Source of the DNA: a virus
Virus record (IMG/VR): IMGVR_UViG_3300031227_000023
Location: 1 to 64,000 of that record
DNA length: 64,000 nt
Reading direction: 5' to 3' (one strand)
A program made the translations under genes and the position numbers. The notes under the pieces are model-generated. The model was not told the origin of the DNA. It saw only the letters and a program-made list of their open reading frames with translations, and ran no database searches. Below, in pieces: positions 24,426-33,732 of the stretch. Numbering within the stretch: the first letter of the stretch is position 1; the number at the start of each line of letters is the position of its first letter.

Positions 24426-26444
24426 TTATTCTGACAGCACTGTGCCGCCTTCAACTTCGCCACTGATGGCGTCTGTTCCTGCCAGTTCTGATACACCCAA
24501 AACCCACTGCTGTTCAACTTCTGCCGTTGTGGGTTCCACGATATTATGCAAGTGACACGGTGCAGGCTGCAAGTATTCTGCAACCCACCTGATGCCATCC
24601 CGTTGGTCTGTCGTTAGTGTCTGCGCCACCGTGATATCATATGCGTACAGGTTCCACCTGCGCGACGGGCCAAGTACGGTTTCACCCGTGACTTCACCTG
24701 TGCCTGCATCAATTCCGGCCAACTCTGAAACGCCAAGAATCCAACCGCTTGTGTTGGCTTCCGTGATTGTAACAGGGTCAAGCCCAAAGAAAAACTTTAC
24801 CGCAGCAATTATGATCTGTTCGGTGCCCTTGTACCGGTAAAAATAAACCAAGTTTGCCAACAGCCTGCGCTTCATCGTTTCTGTCAACACAAATGGAAAC
24901 GGGTTGCCCAAGTCTGCCAACATAGCATCCAAGTATTGTTCATCAGCTTTTTCAATGTCCCAAGTATCACCGAACCGGTCCACAAGGTACAACATCCAAT
25001 CAAGCACTTCCTGCAACACCGCAGTGAACCGTGCCAAATCACCCGTCCGGTCATTGGTCCTGTCAAATGTTGACATCATGTTTGACCAAATACTGAACCG
25101 CCTGCCTTCAGGTGATTCCGGCAGATACCCGGCAAACTGCATATTATCATGCGGGGAAGCAATTACGTTGCCACTTGCATCAGCGACACCGGCCACCGTC
25201 AATGTGTACAATCCTTGCGGTGTGGCTTCCCAATTCAGGGCCAAATCAAACTGACTAGAATTACCAGATACAGCCGCCACCCCGGAAACAGTAACATCAG
25301 CAACAGGCTGCTTGCCATGTGCGTTCCGTGCATCAGGCTGCACATCAAAGCCAAGCCGGGCCACAGAATAGTTGGCAGCCAACAGGGCAGTGGCACTGTC
25401 AATGGTTTCATCTGCCGGTGGCAAAATAAATTGATCCGAATCATGCAGCAGGGCCACGCTTGCTTCACGGTATGACACGCGCCCATCAGCCAACGTGGCA
25501 GTGATGCCCACCGTGTACGTGCCTTCAGCCCACAGGTACGGCAGCCGCCTTCCCACCACAGCCGTGGAAAAACCAAGCGCAGTGTTCGCACTTCCGGCCA
25601 CCACCTGCAATGTTGCTGTGCTTGACGTGTCAACGGCATAAAGCCAAACCCGGTTCAGGTACGCTTCAGCCCACAGCACCCCCGCTGCTTTGGTGTTGAT
25701 TGCCTGCGCCACTTCTGCTGCGGTTGTTGCGTGCAAGTCTACGGCATCACCTTCAATAAATACCACAGTGGTGGTTTGCCCGTTCACATTCACATGCAAC
25801 TGCGCCCCTGCCCACAACACGTACAACTCTGCATTGCTCTGCTGATAACAATGCGCCAACGGTTCAAAAATCCACCGGCGCAAAGTTCCGTCATAGGTCA
25901 GGGCTTCATCACCCCATGGCAACGATCCAAGCACCTGCGAATAATTCAAGCCCGGTGGAAGCATTGGTTGGGAATACGTGACGCGCACCACCCGTGGGGC
26001 AATGGCCACCACGTTGCTGATCATTGGCCGGGTCACATCTTCAATCGTGTAATACCACGTTTGATCAATCGTGTGCGCACCACCAACAACCTGCGAAGCA
26101 CAACGCACCCGAACCCGCGATAAAGAAACAAACCCATTGGGCACATGCACCGTGATCTTCAGCGTGTCTGCTGTATTCACATACGCGCTGCTTGCTCCGT
26201 CAAACCCGGATTGAAACACCCCGGCAGCAAACGCAAGCTGTTCATCAATCCACACCTGCGTGTTGGCCAAGTCAATGCCATCTGCCCCGAAATCCACAAC
26301 CTCAAAACACACCAACGTTCCCGTGGGTACATCGGTTTCATACGGTTCAGGATCACGGTTTATGATCACCGGCCTTGTTGTATCAACGTCCAAAATAACG
26401 CTGTCAACGTACAACCCCGGCAGTTTCAGATTGCCTGCACTCAT
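24426..26444 (-). CDS. P2 gpI-type tail protein with N-terminal extensions, 672 aa
   Basis: The C-terminal third (about 450-630) carries the conserved tail-protein-I core: WDIEKADEQYLDAMLADLGNPF, then KRRLLANLVYFYRYKGTEQIIIAAVKFFFG, which helps dock fibres to the baseplate. It ends with two copies of W-[IV]-LGVSELAG-x-DA...GEV-x-G-x-TVL (from residues 568 and 647). The first 430 residues are extra Ig-like or jelly-roll modules. Residues 213-294 closely match a segment inserted in the tail sheath (same AxEVAxxIN and SxNxxLGF landmarks). The stop-start overlap with the next gene upstream (ATGA) is typical of this operon. Confidence 0.75.
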   Translation of the reverse strand: MSAGNLKLPGLYVDSVILDVDTTRPVIINRDPEPYETDVPTGTLVCFEVVDFGADGIDLANTQVWIDEQLAFAAGVFQSGFDGASSAYVNTADTLKITVHVPNGFVSLSRVRVRCASQVVGGAHTIDQTWYYTIEDVTRPMISNVVAIAPRVVRVTYSQPMLPPGLNYSQVLGSLPWGDEALTYDGTLRRWIFEPLAHCYQQSNAELYVLWAGAQLHVNVNGQTTTVVFIEGDAVDLHATTAAEVAQAINTKAAGVLWAEAYLNRVWLYAVDTSSTATLQVVAGSANTALGFSTAVVGRRLPYLWAEGTYTVGITATLADGRVSYREASVALLHDSDQFILPPADETIDSATALLAANYSVARLGFDVQPDARNAHGKQPVADVTVSGVAAVSGNSSQFDLALNWEATPQGLYTLTVAGVADASGNVIASPHDNMQFAGYLPESPEGRRFSIWSNMMSTFDRTNDRTGDLARFTAVLQEVLDWMLYLVDRFGDTWDIEKADEQYLDAMLADLGNPFPFVLTETMKRRLLANLVYFYRYKGTEQIIIAAVKFFFGLDPVTITEANTSGWILGVSELAGIDAGTGEVTGETVLGPSRRWNLYAYDITVAQTLTTDQRDGIRWVAEYLQPAPCHLHNIVEPTTAEVEQQWVLGVSELAGTDAISGEVEGGTVLSE

Positions 26445-27127
26445 GCTGCTTCATCCAGTTTCACACGGAAGCCAATCCTGTGGCTGCCTGTGATTTTTGA
26501 AACATTGGCTGCCATGTCCACCCTGTCACGGCTGCGGATCGTATCCAACAGCATGGTGGCCACAGCAACATCATCAATTTCCAGGTTCATGCGCCACTGC
26601 AATTCAGGGCACTGCACAATCAACCCCGCTTCAACAGCAGCAAAGTTTGTGTGCAGAATGGCCCGCTCTGTGCTCTCTGTGACGCCTGCGGGCAAAACTG
26701 CATCAATTCTATACCGTCCGTCATTGCCAAGACCCGAACCGCTTACAACGCAAATACGGCCCGTTCCGAAGTATCCCGTTGGGGTGGTTCCGTTGTACGT
26801 GATGAACGTGCCCTTGGGAACACGCAGGATGTTCACGCCGGGGGTGGTCGCAACATATTTTTCAGCATCACCCGTGGCGTTGATTTCAGCAGGCAACGCT
26901 TCATCCACCCGGAACCTGAACGCAGCACGGACAAGGTTTACAGATGAAGGAATGCTGATTGCTTGCGACACCAACGCGAAGTCATCAGGGGCAAGCGCAA
27001 ATTCATGGGCTTCTTCTTCATCCAAGCCCAAGCAGAACACCCAACGCCCGTGTGGTGCGGTCCATCCTGCCGGGGCAATCCTGCCGTGCTTTGTTCCCAA
27101 CGTTACTTGCCAAGGGCTTGCTGCCAT
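26441..27127 (-). CDS. Unknown baseplate-region protein, 228 aa
   Basis: Beta-rich, no family match. It begins MAASPWQVTLGTKHGRIAPAGWTAPHG and contains a predicted barrel (NILRVPKGTFITYNGTTPTGYFGTGRICVVSGSGLGNDGRYRIDAV). It is coded between the P2 gpI-like gene and other unknown tail-tip genes, with an ATGA overlap downstream. ATG 27127 has an AGGTGATCAG site. Confidence 0.6.
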   Translation of the reverse strand: MAASPWQVTLGTKHGRIAPAGWTAPHGRWVFCLGLDEEEAHEFALAPDDFALVSQAISIPSSVNLVRAAFRFRVDEALPAEINATGDAEKYVATTPGVNILRVPKGTFITYNGTTPTGYFGTGRICVVSGSGLGNDGRYRIDAVLPAGVTESTERAILHTNFAAVEAGLIVQCPELQWRMNLEIDDVAVATMLLDTIRSRDRVDMAANVSKITGSHRIGFRVKLDEAA

Positions 27128-27135
27128 CTGATCAC

Positions 27136-27876
27136 CTATGCAGTTTGACGCAACACGCGGCAATGATCCACAAACGCACGGCTGCCTGCCGCACTGAATT
27201 CACAACCGAACCCTGCCCGGCCACCAATCAGGGGGATTGCCCCGCTGTTGTGCCCAAGCACATCATCAATATACGATTCACCCAACGTGTCATTGAACGG
27301 AACCAAAACCCAACTCGGAGCATCAACGTTGTTTGCCGTCAAATCGTTCCGGTAACAAGCCAAAACCACATCACCATTTTCATTGGTGATCAGATCCAAC
27401 CGCAAGTGCGTCCACACATCGTTCAGCACCGTGCCCACGCTGTGCCGCAAGTTGTTCCCTGTGGCCACAGCAGGAACCCCGCTGTACAGATACCCCTTGC
27501 GCAGCACAATCTTGCACGGGTCTTCATCGGACAAACCGAGCATATAGCACTGATCAGCCGTGGAATCACCTTGCAGCCCGGCAAACAGGAACGGGCTGAA
27601 CCCTTCAGGGCTTGCAGACAGGCCACGCTTTATTGCGCCTTCAATCCTTATGCCCCGATCTGTTGGCCCAAAGTCAGTGACAGTGCAATACTTGCCGTGT
27701 GCAAGTTGCCCCCCCGGTGCAGCCGTGGGAGGTTCCAACGCATGCCACCCAAACACGAACAGGTTTGTGTCAGGCGCAGTTACCGGTGGACCGGTAACAC
27801 CACCCGTGACACCTGCACGGAAAGATGCAGCTTCAGCAATGCTGCCCACCAAAGATGCCCAATCTGCCTGTGCCAT
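27136..27876 (-). CDS. Unknown tail-tip protein, lectin-like fold possible, 246 aa
   Basis: Residues 60-240 look like a concanavalin-like jelly roll (GIRIEGAIKRGLSASPEGFSPFLFAGL...VWTHLRLDLITNENGDVVLACYRNDL...GRAGFGCEFSAAGSRAFVDHCRV). The WTHLRLDLI...G-x-V-x-L pattern is typical of laminin-G/concanavalin-like strands, suggesting sugar binding on the tail tip. This is a fold guess from strand pattern only. ATG 27876 has a TTGGAGCAT site. Confidence 0.55.
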   Translation of the reverse strand: MAQADWASLVGSIAEAASFRAGVTGGVTGPPVTAPDTNLFVFGWHALEPPTAAPGGQLAHGKYCTVTDFGPTDRGIRIEGAIKRGLSASPEGFSPFLFAGLQGDSTADQCYMLGLSDEDPCKIVLRKGYLYSGVPAVATGNNLRHSVGTVLNDVWTHLRLDLITNENGDVVLACYRNDLTANNVDAPSWVLVPFNDTLGESYIDDVLGHNSGAIPLIGGRAGFGCEFSAAGSRAFVDHCRVLRQTA

Positions 27877-27878
27877 TT

Positions 27879-28544
27879 TTATGCTCCAATATCTGCAAGG
27901 TTGTCCGGCCAATACGCCGCATCAAACTGTTCAGCATCCAAGTGCCGTGGTGACTGATACGCAGGGGGTGCATCATCAAAATACGCCACTTCCGTGAACG
28001 CATATGTGACAACCCAATTATCATTGTACCAACCGGCTTCCATGTCTTCCGTATCTGTCGCATTATCAAACACAGCTTCCGTGAACCGGCCTGCCGCGTA
28101 TTCCCACAAGTATGCATCATTGCCCCAACCGGCTTCCATGTCTTCCGTATCTGTGCCGTTGTCAAACAATGCGGCAGTGGATTGGGTTGGCCAAGTAGAC
28201 ACCCACCCATCATTCAACCACCCTGATTCAAATGCCTCAATCGTTGCCGCCACGGTGTCACCACCGTTGAAAAAAGAAAAGTCAAAATATTCAGCATCGA
28301 ATTCCCACAAGAAACTTCCCCACCCGTCTTCAAACGATTCAACCCAAGACCCGGTGCCGAACGTTGCCAAGGAAACCAAAGACGCACTTGCAACATGCAA
28401 CCACTGTGTGGCTGCACCCTGACTGCCCAACTCAAAACTTCCGTTAATATCGGGCAGCCCGGTGTCAATCGTAACACCACCCCACGGACCACTGCCCCAA
28501 GGGATCGTGCCAAACCCGCTTTCAGGTATCACAACCGGTGCCAT
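27879..28544 (-). CDS. Acidic aromatic repeat protein, 221 aa
   Basis: Rich in Trp, Phe, Tyr, Asp and Glu. It is built from a repeat around FE-x-GW-x-ND-x-W/Y with spacers. The clearest pair is ALFDNGTDTEDMEAGWGND and AVFDNATDTEDMEAGWYND, 36 residues apart; degenerate copies at VESFEDGWGSFLWEFD and EAFESGWLNDGWVSTW extend the pattern. Such tandem aromatic repeats suggest an elongated structural module in the tail tip. No family recognised. Confidence 0.65.
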   Translation of the reverse strand: MAPVVIPESGFGTIPWGSGPWGGVTIDTGLPDINGSFELGSQGAATQWLHVASASLVSLATFGTGSWVESFEDGWGSFLWEFDAEYFDFSFFNGGDTVAATIEAFESGWLNDGWVSTWPTQSTAALFDNGTDTEDMEAGWGNDAYLWEYAAGRFTEAVFDNATDTEDMEAGWYNDNWVVTYAFTEVAYFDDAPPAYQSPRHLDAEQFDAAYWPDNLADIGA

Positions 28545-28547
28545 CTT

Positions 28548-30407
28548 CTATGCTCCAAACGCAGCGTGCAAGGGAATGATCGGTGTTTCATGCGTTCCGA
28601 ACCCACCCGCATCCACTTCTGTTTGCGACCGAATCAAGGCATCAGATGCCGTTCTGCCATCCCATCGGTTGCCCAACGGAAACGCAGGGGTGCCAATCTT
28701 GGCAAGGTCAATCACAGACGCATCAGCCGCAGGGTATGCAGGGACACTAGGGGTGCTAGCAAATAGCACCTCGATATCAAACGCCTTTCCACCACCTGCA
28801 AACGGGAAGGTTGTCACCCCCAGATCATCACTATATAAAAAGTTGTCCCACTGCCACCCAGTTGCCATCTGCGTGGGAGTCAACAACGCATCAGGAATGG
28901 CTTCTGTGACTGCCCCTGTGATCAAATCAGCCATGAAAAACAACCAAAAAACATTATCTGTCACCAACTGATTCAAAGAATCCCAGATGAAATAATTAGG
29001 ATTCCAAACAGCATCACCCGTGCCGAACGATGTTGAACCCAACGCCACAAGATTTGGCACATCAGGACTGCCCGCAATATCAGGAACAATCGAAAGATCC
29101 ATAGTACCCATGGCTGTCATGTTCAAGTGTTTCAGTGCCACACCCTTCAGCGTGCCCGGCACAATCGTTTGTGAAGAGTAATAACCCCCAAGCTGCGTGA
29201 ACCGAACCATAAACAGCCTGTTGTTGATAAACGCAGTGCCGACACCCGCAGCGGTTTTGTTTTCCACCAAATAAATTCCATACTCCGTGGCTGCACCGAA
29301 TCGTTGCGACAATGAACCATCAGCCTTGTCAGCAGACAAATACCCCACCTTGGCTTCACCACGCAGCACATACCCCGGAACCTGCGGGCCAACAACTTGC
29401 ACCCGCGTGCCTGTGTAGTATTCACCCGTTCCCTTATCGGACAAGGTGCGTTCGCCAATCGGGATCACGTCACTGTTGGCAGCATCCAACAAGTGCCCCG
29501 GTGTGACTAGTAAATTGAATTCGTTCCCTGAACCACCCAACTGATCCGCAAGAATATGCGCCCCTTTAACCTGATAAGCAGCAGACGAACCACTAACACC
29601 CATGCCCGGTGGACTTCCGATGTACATCTTGCTTCCACCCATCCCAATTCCAACCGGCCTGCCCGCGCCCTCTATCACCTGCCCCGCTGTGGAGTGAAGC
29701 GAAACCTGCGCCCCTTGTGTCAGTGTGCCGGAAGCAACAACAGAATGCACCGGACCATGGAACACCACGTTGCACAGCCCATCATCAGCAACAGCACTTG
29801 CGCCTTGCACCGGAAGCACAACCGCCCGGACACAACCAACGATCACATCAGCGGCATCAGCAGAACTTGCCTTTGCAATGGTTGGAACGGACGGGCCACC
29901 CGGCAAATCGTACCACCCGGTTTGCTTCACAAAACTACCCTGTGCAATCGGTGCCCCGGTTTGGTTTATGCAAATGCGCCCCGGTGCTTGATCCAACAAC
30001 AGTTCAAACAGTTCTGTTGAAATCTCCCGTGTTTCACCCCATCCACGCGCACCGGCTTGCTCATTCTCTTCTTCATAAGCAGGCAACCGTTGCGCTGTTA
30101 GTGGTGTTGTCACCCCCACAAGCGTGGTCAATTCTTGCGACCCATACGCGCCGAGTGTGGCCGTTAACTTAATCATCCACGTCCCGTAGTGGTCCAACTC
30201 CAACGTGGGGTTGGCTGCACTTGCACTTGACAACACAGCAGTGCTGTTCCGTGGGCTTGTCACAATCTCCCACGCATACACAGAAATGTTGGTGTCATCA
30301 TCCACGCCCAACGTGATGATGGTCAACGGATTTGTAATACGCAAATCAAGCACCGGCCCATTGCCTGCGCCCGGCCCTGAATCAATCGTGATGTTTGCAA
30401 CGGTCAT
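28548..30407 (-). CDS. Large virion protein with N-terminal PKD/Ig-like domain, 619 aa
   Basis: Residues 1-100 look like a PKD/Ig-like fold (LTIITLGVDDDTNISVYAWEIVTSPRNSTAVLSSASAANPTLELDHYGTWMIKLTATL). The next region (residues about 130-300) has a hairpin-rich pattern (ICINQTGAPIAQGSFVKQTGWYDL...VVFHGPVHSVVASGTLTQGAQVSLHSTAGQV) found in phage proteins resembling DUF2190-type decoration modules. The C-terminal half is beta-rich and unassigned. It is coded next to baseplate J, so a baseplate-attached spike or fibre is likely. Confidence 0.6.
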   Translation of the reverse strand: MTVANITIDSGPGAGNGPVLDLRITNPLTIITLGVDDDTNISVYAWEIVTSPRNSTAVLSSASAANPTLELDHYGTWMIKLTATLGAYGSQELTTLVGVTTPLTAQRLPAYEEENEQAGARGWGETREISTELFELLLDQAPGRICINQTGAPIAQGSFVKQTGWYDLPGGPSVPTIAKASSADAADVIVGCVRAVVLPVQGASAVADDGLCNVVFHGPVHSVVASGTLTQGAQVSLHSTAGQVIEGAGRPVGIGMGGSKMYIGSPPGMGVSGSSAAYQVKGAHILADQLGGSGNEFNLLVTPGHLLDAANSDVIPIGERTLSDKGTGEYYTGTRVQVVGPQVPGYVLRGEAKVGYLSADKADGSLSQRFGAATEYGIYLVENKTAAGVGTAFINNRLFMVRFTQLGGYYSSQTIVPGTLKGVALKHLNMTAMGTMDLSIVPDIAGSPDVPNLVALGSTSFGTGDAVWNPNYFIWDSLNQLVTDNVFWLFFMADLITGAVTEAIPDALLTPTQMATGWQWDNFLYSDDLGVTTFPFAGGGKAFDIEVLFASTPSVPAYPAADASVIDLAKIGTPAFPLGNRWDGRTASDALIRSQTEVDAGGFGTHETPIIPLHAAFGA

Positions 30408-30416
30408 CTTGTCACC

Positions 30417-31955
30417 TTACATTTGCAGGCCGGTTGTACCATTAATCAGGATCACTGTGCCAAGCACAGGGAATTCACTGTTTTGCAAATCCACATCCTC
30501 ATGCGACCCGTTCAGCAGAAAGCCGCTTGGCTGCGGTTCCATCTTGCGCACGCCCGTGACATCACGAACCGCGTTGTATATATCAGACAAGGCAATTTCC
30601 CCTGCTGAATTGCCGTCTTCATCCAAAAAGTTTCCACCAAAATCAACATGGGGATTTTCATCCCCTTCATCATCACCGGATGAAATCGTGATTTCAAAGA
30701 ACGTGGCCAGTGCAGCTTCAACAGCAGCCTTCACCACGGCTTCAGTGTATCCAGAATGAAGGAACACTGTGGCCTGCACGTTGATTGTTTTATACCGTGC
30801 GCTTTGCACATCTAACCTGAAGGTCAAAGTATTGGGGTATGTAACTGTCACAAGCGTTTCAACCGCAGCCAACAGCGCACTGCTTGCCGTTCCCCCACCC
30901 GCAGGAACAACATAAAGAATTCCCGCGTTTTCATCAATCCCACTATCCTGATTGCTTGTGTGCATCAGGACACGTGCGGCTGAAGAATTCCGCAGGGCAT
31001 TGTTTTCATAATCATCACGGGTAACAGTGCGGTTCAACGTGCGCAGGCTAGCAGGGGCACGCCTACGGGCAGCAGCAACCGTTTCACGATCAACCCCACC
31101 GCTTGCACTCGCCACGTTGGTCACTGTGATATTCGCAACCGTTCCATTGGCGTCACGAAATGTTTCATCTATTGCCGTCAATGTGCCCGCGCCAACCTTG
31201 CCCACCGTGCCACCACCGGTCTTGTACACAACCGTGATTGCGCCACTTGGCACTTGCCCAAGCACGCCATCCCCAAACGCAATCCAAGCCCTGTCATATT
31301 CATCAACCCGAATAGTACAATGCCTGTCTGTGTTTTCACTGAACAGCAACGTGCCTTGTTCATCCCACGTGCCTTCAGCCGTGCTGATCACCGTGTTTAC
31401 AGTGCCGCCTTCAGGAGTTTCCAAGTATGGCGTGTATTGCAAGCTGAACAATTGATTGGGCAGCGTGGTGCTTGTGAACTGTTCCGTGTATGAAGTGCTG
31501 TGTTCAGCGGCAACAGTCTTTGCGCCCGTTTCACCTGCCGTCCAAACCACATCTGCCAACGTCTGAAAATAAATGGGATTTTCTGTCAGGGTGCGCACCA
31601 CCGTGCCCGCAGGCACCGTACATGTTGCAGGCAATGCTTCCTGCAATGTCAGGGTCAAATCAACCGTGGCTGCCACTGCGCCGGAAAGTTCATAGTTGAT
31701 CAGCCGTGAAAGTTTGATCAGGCTTCCCCGCAACTGCGCCTGTGTGATCCTGCTTTCACGCACCTGCCGGTCAAGATAGTACACCACCACATCACCGGTG
31801 AAGGCAAAGGCTTCAAGCAGCACCACGCCAAAATCACCAACCTGTGAACTTGTCCACTCTGGAAATGCGTGCTTGATCAAATCAAGCAGCCGCAGTTTCA
31901 AGGAATCGAAATCCTTGTCTGTGTAATCCAAAGTGCCAGTGGGAAGAATTGCCAT
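30417..31955 (-). CDS. Baseplate J-like protein (P2 gpJ/T4 gp6), 512 aa
   Basis: Starts with the family signature MAILPTGTLDYTDKDFDSLKLRLLDLIK...EAFAFTGDVVVYYLDRQVRESRITQAQLRGSLIKLSRLINY, then a long beta-rich domain, and has GGVDRETVAAARRRAPASLRTLNRTVTRDDYE at about 275-305, characteristic of gp47/baseplate J. It forms the inner baseplate ring dimer that triggers sheath contraction. Gene order gp25-gpJ is conserved. The start has a TTGGAGCAATAACA site. Confidence 0.9.
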   Translation of the reverse strand: MAILPTGTLDYTDKDFDSLKLRLLDLIKHAFPEWTSSQVGDFGVVLLEAFAFTGDVVVYYLDRQVRESRITQAQLRGSLIKLSRLINYELSGAVAATVDLTLTLQEALPATCTVPAGTVVRTLTENPIYFQTLADVVWTAGETGAKTVAAEHSTSYTEQFTSTTLPNQLFSLQYTPYLETPEGGTVNTVISTAEGTWDEQGTLLFSENTDRHCTIRVDEYDRAWIAFGDGVLGQVPSGAITVVYKTGGGTVGKVGAGTLTAIDETFRDANGTVANITVTNVASASGGVDRETVAAARRRAPASLRTLNRTVTRDDYENNALRNSSAARVLMHTSNQDSGIDENAGILYVVPAGGGTASSALLAAVETLVTVTYPNTLTFRLDVQSARYKTINVQATVFLHSGYTEAVVKAAVEAALATFFEITISSGDDEGDENPHVDFGGNFLDEDGNSAGEIALSDIYNAVRDVTGVRKMEPQPSGFLLNGSHEDVDLQNSEFPVLGTVILINGTTGLQM

Positions 31956-31957
31956 TG

Positions 31958-32416
31958 TTATTGCTCCAACCGTGCAACCACTTGCGCTTCTTCCACCGTG
32001 GCAGACAAAGCACCTGCTGCACGCGGGGTGAACAGCACACGAATTTTTACAAAGTTTTTATGTGGGTCTTCAGGCTGATTGCTGCTTGCGAACCGCTCAA
32101 CCTTCACGCCACGCAATTGGATTCTTGGTTCATATTTGCGCAGCACTTCGGCAGTATAAAACCCGGCCACGTGCTGCATCGTTTCAATGGGCATTGTGCT
32201 GTGCAGCAGCGTGTGAATCCGGCTGCCCCGCTCTGTGTCCCAAGGCAGTTCCCCAACTTCCTGCCCATCAGGGCCACGTGTCATCAATAACTGTTCGATT
32301 GCAGCACGCAACTGATCGATGCCACTTGCCGTGGAAAAATCACCTTTCCCATTCCGCTGAAACGGATGCGTTGGCCCGTTCCAAAATCGTTCTGTTCCGG
32401 TGGTAAAAGCCGTCAA
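31958..32416 (-). CDS. Baseplate wedge protein gp25/gpW-like, 152 aa
   Basis: Contains the GPW/gp25 signature: N-terminal FWNGPTHPFQ then IDQLRAAIEQLLMTRGPDGQEVGELPWDTERGSRIHTLL and ...YEPRIQLRGVKVE. The PWDTERGSRI segment is close to the EPR/GSR core motif of the family. This protein links the baseplate to the first sheath ring. It uses a TTG start with GGAG eight bases before it; the TTGA overlaps the stop codon of the gene before. Confidence 0.85.
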   Translation of the reverse strand: MTAFTTGTERFWNGPTHPFQRNGKGDFSTASGIDQLRAAIEQLLMTRGPDGQEVGELPWDTERGSRIHTLLHSTMPIETMQHVAGFYTAEVLRKYEPRIQLRGVKVERFASSNQPEDPHKNFVKIRVLFTPRAAGALSATVEEAQVVARLEQ

Positions 32417-33171
32417 GGTAATTTCTCCAAAACGGTATACACCTGTTGCAGTGCAGACCGCAGTGCGTTCAGCGTGCTGCTGATTTCATCCAAAGCATCT
32501 GAATTCAAATTCACGACCGGGCCACTCATCACAGAAAAATCAGGCGCAGGAATTTCCACGCCTGCCAACGAACCGAATTGCACCACAATGTCAAAAATCA
32601 ATGACAGTTGGCCCAACAAGGTGCCCGCATATTTGTACTGCTTACAGATCCGGCCCGCAGTTGTATGATACACACGTTCCAATTCAACGTCATTTAATTT
32701 GGCAACCGCAATTCCCATGGGTTTCAACTTAATAGAGGAACGCTTGACGGCTTCCACCATGCTTGCCACAGCATCAACAGCCTGAAGGATTGCGCACACC
32801 ATCCCGCGCAACGTTGCCCCAAGGCTGTACACGGGCAGTAACTTCACCACACCCATCAGCTTTTCAATCAGGTTGGGCAGACATTCGGCCAAACCCACAA
32901 GCACCGTGATAGGATTTGCCTGTGTCACCCCATCCTTGACAGATTCAACACAATCCAACAAAGCCTTCAGGATTTCCAGCACTTCAAAGATTGGGTGGAA
33001 CGGCATGGATGCGGTGTTGATCTGATTCAGAATGGTACTGGCAATGGCTTCCGGTGTCGGATAGCCAATGGTCATGTTCAGCGCCAATTCCCCACCACCC
33101 GGAAAGACCAACGCACAGTCACTTCCCGGATTCCTGCACACCACAAGAATGTCAGTTTCTTCATCAGCCAT
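32413..33171 (-). CDS. Unknown helical baseplate-region protein, 252 aa
   Basis: Helical with hydrophobic stretches (ITVLVGLAECLPNLIEKLMGVVKLLPVYSLGATLRGMVCAILQAVDAVASMVEAVKR) and a coiled-coil-like C-terminus (LNSDALDEISSTLNALRSALQQVYTVLEKL). It lies between spike (gpV) and wedge (gp25) genes; proteins in this position are often hub accessories or chaperones. No family recognised. Confidence 0.6.
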   Translation of the reverse strand: MADEETDILVVCRNPGSDCALVFPGGGELALNMTIGYPTPEAIASTILNQINTASMPFHPIFEVLEILKALLDCVESVKDGVTQANPITVLVGLAECLPNLIEKLMGVVKLLPVYSLGATLRGMVCAILQAVDAVASMVEAVKRSSIKLKPMGIAVAKLNDVELERVYHTTAGRICKQYKYAGTLLGQLSLIFDIVVQFGSLAGVEIPAPDFSVMSGPVVNLNSDALDEISSTLNALRSALQQVYTVLEKLP

Positions 33172-33174
33172 TAT

Positions 33175-33732
33175 TCACCCAAGGGGAACATCAGGGTTGG
33201 GCACAACGCCACGTTCCATAATTGTTACCGCGTTTGCGTCCAGATTAATTTCACCAATCGCCTTCAGCGTGATCTTTGTTGCCGCAGAAATCGTGATCGA
33301 ATTGGCATCTGCATCAATTTCAATCTTGTCTTCTTCCACATCAATGCCCGTGCCAAGATTCTTTATTGACTTGATCGTGGCCTTGCGTTGGCCTTCCCGT
33401 TCATCAACAACCACCCGGAACGTTTCCGTTTCAAAAACAGACACCAACGGGCTTTCATACTCTGTCGGAACTTCCTGCCCCGGCTGCTTGCTATACGGGC
33501 CAATATCAAACAACGGGTCATCAATGTTGCCCCGGTTGAATTCCACCTTTACCAATTGCCCTTGCCGTGGCGTGTGCCGGGTGGCCAAACCAACCGGCCT
33601 TGCCCATCCACTTTTTGGTTCAAGCAAGCCTTCCACATTCACCTTGACACGGCGCAGGTTTTCCGGGTCTGCGGTGTCCATCACTTTCCCAACGTAGCTT
33701 CCCCAATACCTTGCTTCTGTCGGTGCTTGCAT
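33175..33732 (-). CDS. Baseplate spike protein gpV-like, 185 aa
   Basis: An N-terminal OB-fold (YWGSYVGKVMDTADPENLRRVKVNVEGLLEPKSGWARPVGLA...PRQGQLVKVEFNRGNIDDPLFD) matches gpV/gp5/VgrG-type spikes. Residues 110-175 are short alternating strands (IDVEEDKIEIDADANSITISAATKITLKAIGEINLDANAVTI), the triple beta-helix of the needle. It would pierce the outer membrane on contraction. The apical HxH iron motif common at the tip is not obvious, so a separate tip protein may exist. Start overlaps the gpD stop (TAATG). Confidence 0.88.
   Translation of the reverse strand: MQAPTEARYWGSYVGKVMDTADPENLRRVKVNVEGLLEPKSGWARPVGLATRHTPRQGQLVKVEFNRGNIDDPLFDIGPYSKQPGQEVPTEYESPLVSVFETETFRVVVDEREGQRKATIKSIKNLGTGIDVEEDKIEIDADANSITISAATKITLKAIGEINLDANAVTIMERGVVPNPDVPLG

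Noticed and set aside
26145-27957. Two long plus-strand frames in the tail region
   Set aside because: Antisense shadows of tail genes; no ribosome sites or motifs.
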